A stretch of 64,000 bases of DNA, taken from the NCBI RefSeq assembly GCF_036014015.1, contig NZ_CP107905.1, forward strand, positions 8,866,001 to 8,930,000. Direction: 5' to 3'. Numbering within the stretch: position 1 is the first letter of the stretch; the number at the start of each line of letters is the position of its first letter. Of the stretch, positions 8,087-16,599 are shown piece by piece. Made by a program: the position numbers and the translations under genes. The notes under the pieces were generated by a model. It had not been told where the DNA came from. It ran no database searches and worked only from the letters and a program-made list of their open reading frames with translations. This stretch comes from Streptomyces sp. NBC_00457 (GTDB lineage: Bacteria; Actinomycetota; Actinomycetes; Streptomycetales; Streptomycetaceae).

Positions 8087-9691
8087 TTACGCGGGTTCCA
8101 CTGCCGCTGCCTTTTCGGTGAGCTGCTTCGGTTCCGGCTCTTGCGACTCTTCCGGCAGTTGTTCCGGTTCCGCGTCTGCCGGTGTTGTCTTCGGAGGGAG
8201 GAGGTCCAGTACCGCCTGGCGGTGGGCCTCTGTCGTGGTGTCGTCGTAGGGGTCCGGGGTGGCGGGGACCTGGAGGCGGTGGACCTGGCCCGTGCCGAGG
8301 CGGGCGTAGCCGCGGCCGGGAGGGACATGGGTGACGGGGGTGGTGTGCGGGGGTGTGCCGAGGACCGTCTTCAGTTGGTCGGCCGTGGCCGGACCCAGGA
8401 CGACCCGCGCGCGGGTGTGCTGTCGTACCGGATCGCTCAGAGTGTCCAGGCTGTCGAACTGGTCGGCCACGATCACGGTGACGTTCGCCGCACGGCCGTG
8501 GCGAAGCGGGACCTGGAGCAGGGACTGCGGGTCCTTGCGGCCGTCCGCGGCGGCGACGTGGGTGAAGGCGCTCGGGCGGTCCAGGAGGATCCACAGCGGG
8601 CGCTTGGTGTCGTCCGGCGACGGGTGGCCCGCCTGGCGCGCTCGATTGACCGCGATCAGGCGGCGCTCCGTCTCGGCGGCGGCCCACTCCAGGCTCGCCA
8701 GCGCCCCGGCCAGTGCGCACTCCACGGTCAGCACACCGTCCCGGCCGATGAGGCAGGCGTACTCGCCGGTGCCGCCGCCCTCGACGATCAGTACGTCGCC
8801 GTGCTGGAGGGCCTGGAGGGCGATGGAGCGCAGCAGGGTCGAGGTGCCGCTGCCCGGCTGCCCCACCGCCAGCAGGTGCGGCTCGGTCGAGCGGACGCCG
8901 GTGCGCCAGACCACCGGTGGGACATCGCGCTGTTCCTCACCGAAGGTGAGGGGAAGTGTGCGCTGGACCTGGATGGGGTCGGTGAAGCCGAGGACGGTCT
9001 CGCCGGGGGACGTGACGAAACGCTGGGCGGCGATGTCGGTCGGCAGCGGGGCGAGGACCGTGACGGTGAGCAGGTTGCCCTCCTCGTCCCAGGTGAAGTG
9101 GTACTCGCGGCCGCGGCCCGACTTGGCGGTGATCAGATACTCGATCCGGGCCCGGGCCTCGGCCTCGCCGTCCGTGAAGTACGCCGGGTAGCGGATCACC
9201 AGGTGGTTGACGCGGCCGGTGTCGTCGAAGCCGTAGGTCGGAAAGGCCTTCTCCCACGCGCCGCCGTGCGCATACAGGGGCGCGGGGTCCTCGGCGGTCG
9301 AGAAGTACGGGACCAGGGCCTCGTACAGCGCCTGGAGGCGTTTGGCCTGCGACTCGTCGGGGCCGTCCGGGGCCGGCCGGGTGCGGTCCCGGCCCTGCCA
9401 GGCTGCCGCCGCCATGACGGTGATGACGGCCAGCAGTGGGCCGTACGGAAGCAGCGCCACGACCAGGATCACCGAGGCCACCAGGAACAGCAGCGGTCCG
9501 CGCCGGTCCTTGGCGGTGTCGGCCCACTTGCGCCGTCCGGCCGCTGCCAGCCGGCGCAGACCGCGGGTGATCGTGATCAGCGGGTGGAGGACATCGGTGG
9601 CGCTGTCGGCCGCCGTCCGGGCCAGCTCCCGGCTCCGGGCGAGCTGTGCGCTGCCGTTGCTCAGAATGCGGGGGAGGGGGCGGCGGGCCAC
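8087..9691 (-). CDS. sffA: SffA, SpoIIIE/FtsK-like ATPase of sporulation septa
   Basis: 534 aa. Two membrane segments at about residues 65-97, then a cytoplasmic FtsK/SpoIIIE-type ATPase with Walker A GQPGSGTST at about 273 and a Walker B-like LWILLDRP near 355; the C-terminal ~60 residues are acidic and Pro-rich. GTG 9691 has AGGAG seven bases upstream. The family member SffA of S. coelicolor is brought to sporulation septa by the tiny membrane protein SmeA, whose gene lies 43 bases upstream here too. The segregation-type gamma (KOPS-reading) domain of true FtsK is not evident. Confidence 0.88.
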   Translation of the reverse strand: MARRPLPRILSNGSAQLARSRELARTAADSATDVLHPLITITRGLRRLAAAGRRKWADTAKDRRGPLLFLVASVILVVALLPYGPLLAVITVMAAAAWQGRDRTRPAPDGPDESQAKRLQALYEALVPYFSTAEDPAPLYAHGGAWEKAFPTYGFDDTGRVNHLVIRYPAYFTDGEAEARARIEYLITAKSGRGREYHFTWDEEGNLLTVTVLAPLPTDIAAQRFVTSPGETVLGFTDPIQVQRTLPLTFGEEQRDVPPVVWRTGVRSTEPHLLAVGQPGSGTSTLLRSIALQALQHGDVLIVEGGGTGEYACLIGRDGVLTVECALAGALASLEWAAAETERRLIAVNRARQAGHPSPDDTKRPLWILLDRPSAFTHVAAADGRKDPQSLLQVPLRHGRAANVTVIVADQFDSLDTLSDPVRQHTRARVVLGPATADQLKTVLGTPPHTTPVTHVPPGRGYARLGTGQVHRLQVPATPDPYDDTTTEAHRQAVLDLLPPKTTPADAEPEQLPEESQEPEPKQLTEKAAAVEPA

Positions 9692-9734
9692 TGCTGTCTC
9701 CTGGAGATGCGTGCGTACGGGCGGGAGGGCGGCG

Positions 9735-9929
9735 TCAGAACTTGATTCCGCCGAGGAGGCTCGCCAGGCTCTCGCCGCCGGCCTTGATGCTCGGGGCGAT
9801 CGCCGTACTCGCCAGGTAGAAGCCGAAGAGTGCGGCCACCAGGGCGTGGGAGGCCTTGAGTCCGTCCTTCTTGAAGAAGAGGAAGACGATGATGCCGAGC
9901 AGGACCACGCCTGAGATGGACAGAATCAT
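9735..9929 (-). CDS. smeA: SmeA, small membrane protein of sporulation septa
   Basis: 64 aa, two hydrophobic stretches (residues 2-20 and 27-45) split by a short FKKDGLKAS loop. ATG 9929 has AGGAG eight bases upstream. Size, topology and position directly ahead of sffA match SmeA, which in S. coelicolor localises to sporulation septa, recruits SffA, and is needed for normal septation, spore wall and chromosome segregation. The pair is almost certainly one operon. Confidence 0.88.
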   Translation of the reverse strand: MILSISGVVLLGIIVFLFFKKDGLKASHALVAALFGFYLASTAIAPSIKAGGESLASLLGGIKF

Positions 9930-10185
9930 GTGAGTTCTCCTGGTTCGCGGGGACAGTCACCATGAGTACTTCCAGGCTCACAGGATGTATCCATACTATT
10001 AAAGGTGCAACTGGGTGAATTCCGGCTGATTTCCCCCACCCGGCGCAGCGTTCATCGGCGGTTCGGGCAGGTCGGGTCGCGCGGTGCGGTCCTGCGATGA
10101 TCATTGCCCCGCGCGCACCCGGTCATGTGCCCGGGAAGCCAGTACGCTGGCGATTCACCCGTACTAGTGAGAGGCGGTCCGGCCG
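9930..10185. promoter_or_regulatory. Upstream region of smeA-sffA
   Basis: Divergent gap between smeA and the ankyrin gene. An AT-rich patch at 9985-10005, unusual here, probably marks the smeA promoter. TCACCATGAGTAC at 9957-9969 resembles the BldD box tnACnC(A/T)GnGTnA with two mismatches, 28 bases before the smeA ATG. The ankyrin gene has GAGAGGCGG before its ATG. Confidence 0.35.
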
Positions 10186-10578
10186 ATGACTGAAGCCCCC
10201 GACCCCGAGGTCGTGGAGCTGGCGACAAAGATCTTCGATCTGGCCCGGCAGGGGCGGACCGAGGCGCTCGTGGCCTATGTCGACGCGGGTGTACCGGCCA
10301 ACCTCACCAACGACCGCGGCGACTCCCTGGTGATGCTCGCCGCCTACCACGGGCACGCGGACGCGGTACGGGCGCTGCTGGCCCGGGGCGCCGAGGCCGA
10401 CCGGATCAACGACCGGGGGCAGACACCCCTCGCCGGAGCCGTCTTCAAGGGCGAGGAAGCGGTGATCCGAGCCCTCCTGGAGGGCGGCGCCGACCCGGCC
10501 GCCGGTACTCCGTCGGCCATCGACACGGCCCGGATGTTCGGCAAGGCCGAACTGCTGGAATTGTTCGGCGCACACTGA
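10186..10578 (+). CDS. Small ankyrin-repeat protein
   Basis: 130 aa, cytoplasmic, essentially three to four ankyrin repeats: helix pairs with DSLVMLAAYHGHADAVRALLARGAEADRIND, then QTPLAGAVFKGEEAVIRALLEGGADP, then a last partial repeat. No signal peptide or membrane segment. Such proteins bind partner proteins; the partner is unknown. It stands alone: smeA is divergent upstream, and a gap with palindromes follows. Confidence 0.88.
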   Translation: MTEAPDPEVVELATKIFDLARQGRTEALVAYVDAGVPANLTNDRGDSLVMLAAYHGHADAVRALLARGAEADRINDRGQTPLAGAVFKGEEAVIRALLEGGADPAAGTPSAIDTARMFGKAELLELFGAH

Positions 10579-10656
10579 TCCGACCGTCCTGACCAGGTAA
10601 AACAGAAATCTGAAGCAGGCAGGAAACGAACAACGGGGGAGGCGGTACGGGGCCGC

Positions 10657-10709
10657 CCGAAATTTCGGTCGCGGCAGGCAGAACTGCCGAGTCATCATGA
10701 CGTCGTGAT
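10657..10709. promoter_or_regulatory. Two palindromes upstream of the 19-codon peptide gene
   Basis: CCGAAATTTCGG (10657-10668) is a perfect 12-bp palindrome. ATCATGACGTCGTGAT (10694-10709) is a palindrome except for one base pair. Both lie 90-140 bases before a small open reading frame with a strong ribosome site and are candidate operators. Confidence 0.4.
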
Positions 10710-10796
10710 TCACGGACGCGATGGCCGGGCAGATGTTGCCGCACCGCGCGGGCCGTGAGCGGTCCGCACGGGCCCACCAACGAGAGGCAGAGGAAG

Positions 10797-10856
10797 ATGG
10801 CTTACAGCAAGCAGGAAACGGCGGGCGCCCCGACGTGTTGTCACGCGGCCAGGTAG
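10797..10856 (+). CDS. Possible 19-residue peptide with a TCCH motif
   Basis: ATG 10797 to TAG 10856 encodes [32 protein letters not shown] directly precedes the ATG, a strong Shine-Dalgarno. Codons are the usual GC-rich ones. The stop comes 46 bases before the ATG of the HEAT-repeat gene, so the peptide could be a leader controlling that gene (tandem Cys codons would suit Cys-dependent attenuation), a metal-binding or modified peptide, or chance. I do not recognise the peptide. Confidence 0.5.
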   Translation: MAYSKQETAGAPTCCHAAR

Positions 10857-10901
10857 AGCAAGATCCCGGTTGCGTCGACGCTTGATGTGAGGCTGTTTCC
10901 C

Positions 10902-12320
10902 ATGTTCGATCCGGTCATAGCGCCCAGCGGTACGCTGCTCGGCCTGCTCCAGCGGGGCCGCGGCGACGGCACGCTGCACGCGCTCACCGCCCCGCGCGCC
11001 GAAGCGCTCGCGGCACTGAATCACTGCGTGCTGCACGACCCCCGCCACGACTGGCAGGTGGAGAACCGCTCGCTGTACTACGCCCGTCTCTACCTCGACC
11101 TGAACGGCGAGCTGGACGAGATCGAGGCCCACCTCTTCGACGTCGAGGACACCCTCGACACCGAGGAGTCACGCACCGGGCTGGCCCTGGCCGTCCTCGG
11201 TCACCTCGCCTCGTACGGCCGGCGGGACGCCCTGGAGCTGCTGCGCAGGTATGCCGCCACGGGCTCCAACTGGGCCTGGGCGCTGGACGAGCTCGCCCTG
11301 CGGGACGACGACGCCGGACTGCGTGCCCTCGCGGCCCCCGTCCTGGCGCGTTTCCCCGCCGATGCCGAGGGCGAGGCCGAGCTGGCCGCCACCGTGCGGG
11401 ACGCCTTCGAGCCACGGCCATGGCGCCTGTGGGCCGAGGATCCGCGCGAATCGATCTCCACGCGCGTGCGTGCCGCCCAGGAGACCGGCTGTTTCGACCG
11501 CTGGCAGCGTCAGATGAGCCCGACCGGACCGCGTCCCGGGTGGAGCGTGCAGGCCGTCTTCGAGTGGGCCCAGGAGGGCGTGGAGCGCGGAGTGGCGCTG
11601 CATGTTCCGGCCGCCCGCTGTCTCACCGCCGTGGCCGGCCCCGAGGACCGGCCGGATATCGTCGCCGCCGCCAAGGACGGCACCGAGGGCGCCCGCTGCA
11701 CCGCGCTGCGCTATCTCGCCGACAGCAACGATCCGGATGCCCTCGACCTGATCGAGCGTGCCGTGGCCACCGGCTCGACGGCCGTCGTGGAGGCCGCCGT
11801 CGGCACATTCGAACGTATGCGCAGTATTGCCGCCGTCGACCGGGCCCGAGGCTGGGCCCGGCGGCCCGACGTCCTGGGTGCCGCCGCCGGGCGGGTACTC
11901 GCGTGCCGTGGGGGCGCCGGGGACCGGGACCTGGTTCTGGGGGCGCTGCGGGAGGCCGTGCGGGGTGAAGGGCCCGACGCGCCGACTCTGTGGACCCTGG
12001 TGGACGGCGCCGGGCGGCTTGAAATCGTCTGTGCCGCGCCCGTATTGCGGCATATCTACCGTGAGACGGCGTCATCCCATCTACGCGGCAGGGCCGCCCG
12101 GGCCCTCGCCGCCACCGATCCCTCCTTCCCCGCCGGGTTCGCCGTCGAATGCCTCTGGGACTGCGAGGAATCCACCCGCGAGATCGCCGCCCGGCACGCC
12201 GAGACCGGCGACGCCCGGGTCGTGGACCAACTGCGCAGGCTCGCCGCGGACCCGGCCGAGGAGGCCGAGGTCCAGACAGCCGTACGCAGCCGGATCGGCC
12301 CCGACGCGCCCGCTGTGTGA
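10902..12320 (+). CDS. HEAT-repeat protein
   Basis: 472 aa soluble protein built of helical HEAT/armadillo-like repeats, for example LALAVLGHLASYGRRDALELLRRYA, TALRYLADSNDPDALDLIERAVATGS and LRHIYRETASSHLRGRAARALAATDPSF. Such solenoids act as scaffolds or enzyme partners; no catalytic motif is visible. ATG 10902 is preferred to the GTG at 10887 because GTGAGG lies about nine bases before it. Two glycosyltransferase genes follow after 139 bases, so a shared transcript is possible but not shown. Confidence 0.8.
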   Translation: MFDPVIAPSGTLLGLLQRGRGDGTLHALTAPRAEALAALNHCVLHDPRHDWQVENRSLYYARLYLDLNGELDEIEAHLFDVEDTLDTEESRTGLALAVLGHLASYGRRDALELLRRYAATGSNWAWALDELALRDDDAGLRALAAPVLARFPADAEGEAELAATVRDAFEPRPWRLWAEDPRESISTRVRAAQETGCFDRWQRQMSPTGPRPGWSVQAVFEWAQEGVERGVALHVPAARCLTAVAGPEDRPDIVAAAKDGTEGARCTALRYLADSNDPDALDLIERAVATGSTAVVEAAVGTFERMRSIAAVDRARGWARRPDVLGAAAGRVLACRGGAGDRDLVLGALREAVRGEGPDAPTLWTLVDGAGRLEIVCAAPVLRHIYRETASSHLRGRAARALAATDPSFPAGFAVECLWDCEESTREIAARHAETGDARVVDQLRRLAADPAEEAEVQTAVRSRIGPDAPAV

Positions 12321-12459
12321 ACACGGGATGACTCGCGTGTCTGGGTCGTGTGGACGGGATCTGGCCTGCTTGGGTGGACAGCGGAACGCTCACGAGTCGT
12401 TCGCCGCCGGGAAAGATCCACGTTGACGCGGCCACGTCCAGTACGGCGACAACACGGGT

Positions 12460-13590
12460 ATGCGTGTCGTCATCGTGACCGAATCCTTTCCCCCCGACGT
12501 GAACGGCGTGGCCCACTGCGCGCTCCAGACCGCCCGACACCTCGTCGATCGCGGTCACGCTCCACTCGTCGTCGCTCCCGCTCCCGCTCCCGGGAACAAG
12601 GTGGCCGGCCTCGCGCCGTGCCCCGTTGTCCATGTCCCCTCCCTACCGCTCCCCGGCTATCCCCAGGTGCGCGTCGCTCTCCCCAGCCGACGCCTCGCCG
12701 CCGCGCTCATCGAGCACCGCGCGGACATCGTCCACCTGGCCAGCCCCTTCATCCTCGGCGTCCGCGGCATGGCCGCCGCCGCCCGGCTCGGCATCCCCGC
12801 CGTGGCCATCTACCAGACCGACCTGGCCGGCTACGCCCGCACCTACGTCGGCGCCGGCGAGGCCGCGGCCTGGCGTCGTATCCGCTCCGTCCACTCCGCC
12901 GCCGACCTCACCCTCGCGCCGTCCAGCGTGTCCCTGCGCGACCTGGAGGCGCACAGCGTGCCCCGGGTGAAGCTGTGGCCGCGCGGCGTGGACACTGTCC
13001 GCTTCCGCCCCGACCTCCGGGACGAGGCGCTGCGCCGGGAACTCGCACCGAACGGCGAGCTGATCGTCGGCTACGTCGGGCGGCTCGCCCCCGAGAAGCA
13101 CATCGAGCTGCTCGCCGGTGCCTGCGAGCTGCCCGGAGTCCGCGTCGTGATCGTGGGCGACGGCCCCAGCCAGCCGAACCTGGCCGAGGCGCTGCCGGGA
13201 GCTGTCTTCCTGGGCCGCCGCACCGGCGACGACCTGGCCCGGATCTTCGCCTCCTTCGACGTGTTCGCGCACACCGGCCCCTTCGAGACGTTCTGCCAGA
13301 CCGTCCAGGAGGCCATGGCGAGCGGTGTGCCCGTCATCGCGCCCGCCGCGGGCGGTCCGCTGGACCTGGTCGCCCACGAGCGCACCGGGCTGCTGGTGCC
13401 GCCGCGTGACGCGGCCGCCGTACGGGAGGCGGTGCAGAAGCTGGCTGCCGACCCCGCGCTGCGCAGCGCGTACGGCACCGCAGCGCGCGACATGGTCGAG
13501 GGCCGCACCTGGGCGGCTGTCGGAGACCAGCTCATCGGGCACTATGCCCAGGTGCTCAAGACACGGAACAAGACGGTGGTGGCGGCATGA
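12460..13590 (+). CDS. GT4 glycosyltransferase, probable GDP-mannose-dependent alpha-mannosyltransferase
   Basis: 376 aa GT-B enzyme. The N-terminal domain opens with VVIVTESFPPDVNGVAHC; the C-terminal nucleotide-sugar domain has VGYVGRLAPEKHIELL about residue 204 and the ETFCQTVQEAMASGVPVIAPAAGGPLDLV E-x7-E motif about 275. It resembles actinobacterial mannosyltransferases of the MgtA/PimB type that build phosphatidylinositol mannosides or related mannoglycolipids. Overlaps the next gene by four bases (ATGA), so the two are translated together. Donor and acceptor are inferred. Confidence 0.85.
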   Translation: MRVVIVTESFPPDVNGVAHCALQTARHLVDRGHAPLVVAPAPAPGNKVAGLAPCPVVHVPSLPLPGYPQVRVALPSRRLAAALIEHRADIVHLASPFILGVRGMAAAARLGIPAVAIYQTDLAGYARTYVGAGEAAAWRRIRSVHSAADLTLAPSSVSLRDLEAHSVPRVKLWPRGVDTVRFRPDLRDEALRRELAPNGELIVGYVGRLAPEKHIELLAGACELPGVRVVIVGDGPSQPNLAEALPGAVFLGRRTGDDLARIFASFDVFAHTGPFETFCQTVQEAMASGVPVIAPAAGGPLDLVAHERTGLLVPPRDAAAVREAVQKLAADPALRSAYGTAARDMVEGRTWAAVGDQLIGHYAQVLKTRNKTVVAA

Positions 13591-14753
13591 ACGAGTCACT
13601 GCGCATCGTCCGGCTGGCGAACTTCGTCGCGCCCGCCTCAGGCGGCCTGCGCACCGCCCTGCGCGAGCTCGGCAAGGGGTTCAAGGCGGCCGGGCACGAG
13701 CCGGTGCTGATCGTGCCGGGTGAGCGGTACTCCGACCGGGAGACCGAGCAGGGCAGGGTGATCACCCTGCCCGGGCCGCTGCTGCCCGGCACCGGCGGCT
13801 ACCGCGTGCTCATCGACAAGCGACGTGTGGCCAAGCTCCTGGAGGAGCTGGGTCCCGACCGCCTGGAGGTCTCCGACCGTACGACCCTGCGCTGGACCGG
13901 CAAGTGGGCGCGTCGCGCCCGGGTCCCCGCCGTGATGGTCTCCCACGAGACCGCCGACGGCGTACTGCGCACCTGGGGCCTGTCGGAGAACCTGTCCCGG
14001 CGGACCGCCGACGCCCTCAACGTCCGTACGGCGCACACCTACTCGCGGGTCGTGTGCACCACCGAGTTCGCCGAGCGGGAGTTCGTGCGGATCGGGGCGC
14101 GCAATGTCGTACGGGCCCCGCTGGGCGTCGATGTGATGGAACGGCACCCCGCACTGCGGGATGCGGGTCTGCGCGAGGAGTACGCGCGTGTGGACGAGAT
14201 TCTGCTCGTGATGTGCTCCCGGCTGTCGGTGGAGAAGCGGCCCAGCACCGCGATCGACGCCGTCGACGAGCTGGTCCGGCGCGGGCGCCGGGTGCGGCTG
14301 GTGGTGGCCGGTGACGGTCCCCTGCGGGAGCGTCTCGAGCAGCGGGCGCGGGAGCGTTCGCTTCCGGTCACCTTCCTGGGGCACCTCAACGACAAGGGCG
14401 CGCTGGGCGCGCTCCAGGCGTCCGCCGATGTGTGCCTGGCGCCCGGGCCCGCCGAGACGTTCGGGCTGGCCGCGCTGGAGGCGATGGCCTGCGGCACGCC
14501 CGTGGTGGCGAGCGCCTCGTCGGCGCTGCCGGAGGTGATCGGCTCCGCCGGGGCCACCGCCGCGGACCGCGGAGCGGCCTTCGCGGACGCCGTGGACATG
14601 CTGCTGGAGCGGTCCGAGGTGGACCGCCGGGAGGCCGCACGCGCGCGTGCCGAGTGTTTCGGATGGGGCGCGGCGGTCGAATCGTTCCTCGCCGCGCACG
14701 ACGCGGTGGTGACAGGACAGGTGCACCGGGTCGTGCCGGAGCGTGTGACATGA
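13587..14753 (+). CDS. GT4 glycosyltransferase, second of a coupled pair
   Basis: 388 aa GT-B enzyme. N-terminal RLANFVAPASGGLRTALRELGKGF; C-terminal domain with VMCSRLSVEKRPSTAIDAV about residue 208, VAGDGPLRERLE, and the E-x7-E block AETFGLAALEAMACGTPVVASASSALPEV about 288. Likely adds a sugar (mannose or glucosamine) in the same pathway as its neighbour. Start overlaps the previous stop (ATGA) and its own stop overlaps the next start (ATGA), giving a tightly coupled three-gene block. Confidence 0.85.
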   Translation: MNESLRIVRLANFVAPASGGLRTALRELGKGFKAAGHEPVLIVPGERYSDRETEQGRVITLPGPLLPGTGGYRVLIDKRRVAKLLEELGPDRLEVSDRTTLRWTGKWARRARVPAVMVSHETADGVLRTWGLSENLSRRTADALNVRTAHTYSRVVCTTEFAEREFVRIGARNVVRAPLGVDVMERHPALRDAGLREEYARVDEILLVMCSRLSVEKRPSTAIDAVDELVRRGRRVRLVVAGDGPLRERLEQRARERSLPVTFLGHLNDKGALGALQASADVCLAPGPAETFGLAALEAMACGTPVVASASSALPEVIGSAGATAADRGAAFADAVDMLLERSEVDRREAARARAECFGWGAAVESFLAAHDAVVTGQVHRVVPERVT

Positions 14754-15610
14754 GACCGCTGCGTTTCGTCTCCCTTGGGGATTCGCTCACCGAAGGGGTG
14801 GGCGATCCCGTCGGGAAGGTCTGGCGCGGCTGGGCCGCGCTGCTCGCCGACGGGCTCAGCGTGGAGCCCGCGCAGTTCACCAACCTCGCCGTGAGCGGGG
14901 CGCAGACGCGTGATGTGCTGGAGCGTCAGCTGCCCGCCGCGCTGGACCTGCGGCCCGACGTGGCGTCCGTCGTCATCGGCGTCAACGACACGCTGCGGTA
15001 CACCTTCGACATACACGCCGTGGCCGAACGGCTCGACAAGGTGTACGCGGCCTTCGCCGCCCAGGGCACGATCGTCCTCACCGCCTGTCTGCCCGACCCC
15101 GGTTCGATGCTGAGGCTGCCCGGATCACTGGCCCGCCCGCTGGCTCGGCGGCAGCGCGCGGTCAACACGGTGGTCCACGCCCTGTCCGAGCGGTACGGCG
15201 CGGTGCATCTGCATGCCGCCGAGGAGGAGTGGGCCCAGGACCGGGCGATCTGGAGCGCGGACCGGCTGCACCCCAGCGAGCGGGGGCATCGGGAGCTGGC
15301 GTTGCGGTTCCACGGGCTGCTGGCCGAGCGGGGTGTCGCGAAGGGGTTCGCGCCCTCGCCCGCGCCGGAGTTCGCGCCGCCGACCAAGTCGGCGAGCCTG
15401 CTGTGGCTGGCCACGGCGGGTACGGCTTGGGTGATCCGGCGGTGCACCGATCTGTTGCCCAACTTGTTGACGCTGGCCGCCGATGAGATGCGGCACCGGG
15501 CGCGCGGGACGAGTGCGAAGCTCGATCTGCGGGCGGCGCATGCGGTGTCTGCTGCGTTGGCGGCGTTGTCGATGGAGTTGGAGCAGCGGCCTGAGCCGGA
15601 TGCGGCTTAG
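14750..15610 (+). CDS. SGNH/GDSL-type hydrolase
   Basis: 286 aa, no signal peptide. Block I FVSLGDSLTEGV carries the nucleophile Ser; block II NLAVSGAQTRDVL; block III VIGVNDTLR; block V SADRLHPSERGH supplies Asp and His. A less conserved C-terminal ~90 residues with a hydrophobic stretch (LLWLATAGTAWVI) follows and may touch the membrane. Coupled to the two glycosyltransferases by a four-base overlap, suggesting deacylation of a glycolipid or glycan made by them. Confidence 0.88.
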   Translation: MRPLRFVSLGDSLTEGVGDPVGKVWRGWAALLADGLSVEPAQFTNLAVSGAQTRDVLERQLPAALDLRPDVASVVIGVNDTLRYTFDIHAVAERLDKVYAAFAAQGTIVLTACLPDPGSMLRLPGSLARPLARRQRAVNTVVHALSERYGAVHLHAAEEEWAQDRAIWSADRLHPSERGHRELALRFHGLLAERGVAKGFAPSPAPEFAPPTKSASLLWLATAGTAWVIRRCTDLLPNLLTLAADEMRHRARGTSAKLDLRAAHAVSAALAALSMELEQRPEPDAA

Positions 15611-15637
15611 CCGGGGCGGGTGGGCGCCGTTTGAGTC

Positions 15638-15691
15638 TGCGGGTTTGTTGTGGCTGGTCGCGCAGTTCCCCGCGCCCCTGACGGGGCGCGG
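15638..15691 (+). repeat. Streptomyces intergenic repeat, copy 1, with terminator hairpin
   Basis: Contains the recurrent core TGGCTGGTCGCGCAGTTCCC followed by CGCGCCCCT. CCGCGCCCC-TGAC-GGGGCGCGG (15670-15691) is a perfect nine-pair hairpin with a four-base loop, probably ending both the SGNH gene and the convergent pxpC transcript. Further copies lie at 22653 and, inverted, at 28701. Confidence 0.8.
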
Positions 15692-15729
15692 TTCGCCCCC
15701 GGCGTTTGTAAGGCCCCGACCGCAGGGGG

Positions 15730-16599
15730 TCAGTGGCGGCGTACGGGTATGAAGCGGACCGGGGTTCCGGGGGCTGCCTGGGCTGCGGGTGGGAGGTCGG
15801 AGGGGCGGACTACCGCTATCACTGGGTAGCCCCCGGTGGTCGGGTGGTCGGCCAGGAAGATCACTGGGCGGCCGTCGGGGGGTACCTGGACCGCGCCCAG
15901 CACCATTCCCTCGCTGGGGAGTTCGCCAGGCAGGGCTCGTTCCAGGGCGGGGCCTTCGGTGCGTAGGCCGATGCGGTTGCTGGAGGTGGAGACGCGGTAC
16001 GGCCTTGAGGTGAAGGTGTGGATCGCGTCCTGGGTGAACCAGTCGTCGCGCGGGCCGAGGGTTACGTGCAGGATCAGTTCGGCCGGAGGCGCCGGGTGGG
16101 GAGTTGCGTCCACGCGCGCGTGCGGCGTGAGGGGTTGTCCCAGGGGCAGCACCGTGCCGTCCGTGAGGGGTGGTGGGCCGAGGCCGGAGAGCAGGTCCGT
16201 GGAGCGGCTGCCGAGCACGGGGTCGACGGCGATGCCGCCGGCGACGGCGAGGTAGCTGCGTACGCCGGAGACGGCGGAGCCGATGTCCAGCACCGAGCCT
16301 GCCGGAATGCGTACCGGTGTGCCCCAGGCGACGGGGCGGCCGTCCACGGTGACGGGGCAGGGGGCGCCCCCGACCGCCGCGGTGACCGTCGAACGAGGGC
16401 GTACGGCGCAGCCGTTGAGGGTGGTTTCCAGTACGGCGGCCTCGGGGGGATTGCCGACGAGGCGGTTGACGAGGGCCGCAGCGGGCCCGTCCAGGGCGCC
16501 GGAGCGGGGCACGCCGAGGTGGGCGTGCCCGGGACGTCCGCGGTCCTGCACGGTGGTCAGGGCACCGGCCCGTACGACGACCAGCGCACGGTCCGTCAT
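15730..16599 (-). CDS. pxpC: 5-oxoprolinase subunit C (biotin-dependent carboxyltransferase-like)
   Basis: 289 aa, KipA/PxpC family. With PxpA and PxpB it forms the ATP-dependent prokaryotic 5-oxoprolinase that opens 5-oxoproline to glutamate. Family blocks: VQDRGRPGHAHLGVPRSGALD near residue 17, NRLVGNPPEAAVLE about 45, and the C-terminal SEGMVLGAVQVPPDGRPVIFLADHPTTGGYPVIAVV. ATG 16599 overlaps the pxpB stop by four bases. Last gene of the operon; ends just before a repeat-borne terminator. Confidence 0.93.
   Translation of the reverse strand: MTDRALVVVRAGALTTVQDRGRPGHAHLGVPRSGALDGPAAALVNRLVGNPPEAAVLETTLNGCAVRPRSTVTAAVGGAPCPVTVDGRPVAWGTPVRIPAGSVLDIGSAVSGVRSYLAVAGGIAVDPVLGSRSTDLLSGLGPPPLTDGTVLPLGQPLTPHARVDATPHPAPPAELILHVTLGPRDDWFTQDAIHTFTSRPYRVSTSSNRIGLRTEGPALERALPGELPSEGMVLGAVQVPPDGRPVIFLADHPTTGGYPVIAVVRPSDLPPAAQAAPGTPVRFIPVRRH

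Noticed and set aside
9957..9969. BldD box upstream of smeA
   Set aside because: Kept only as a weak note: two mismatches to the consensus make it unsafe as a separate finding.
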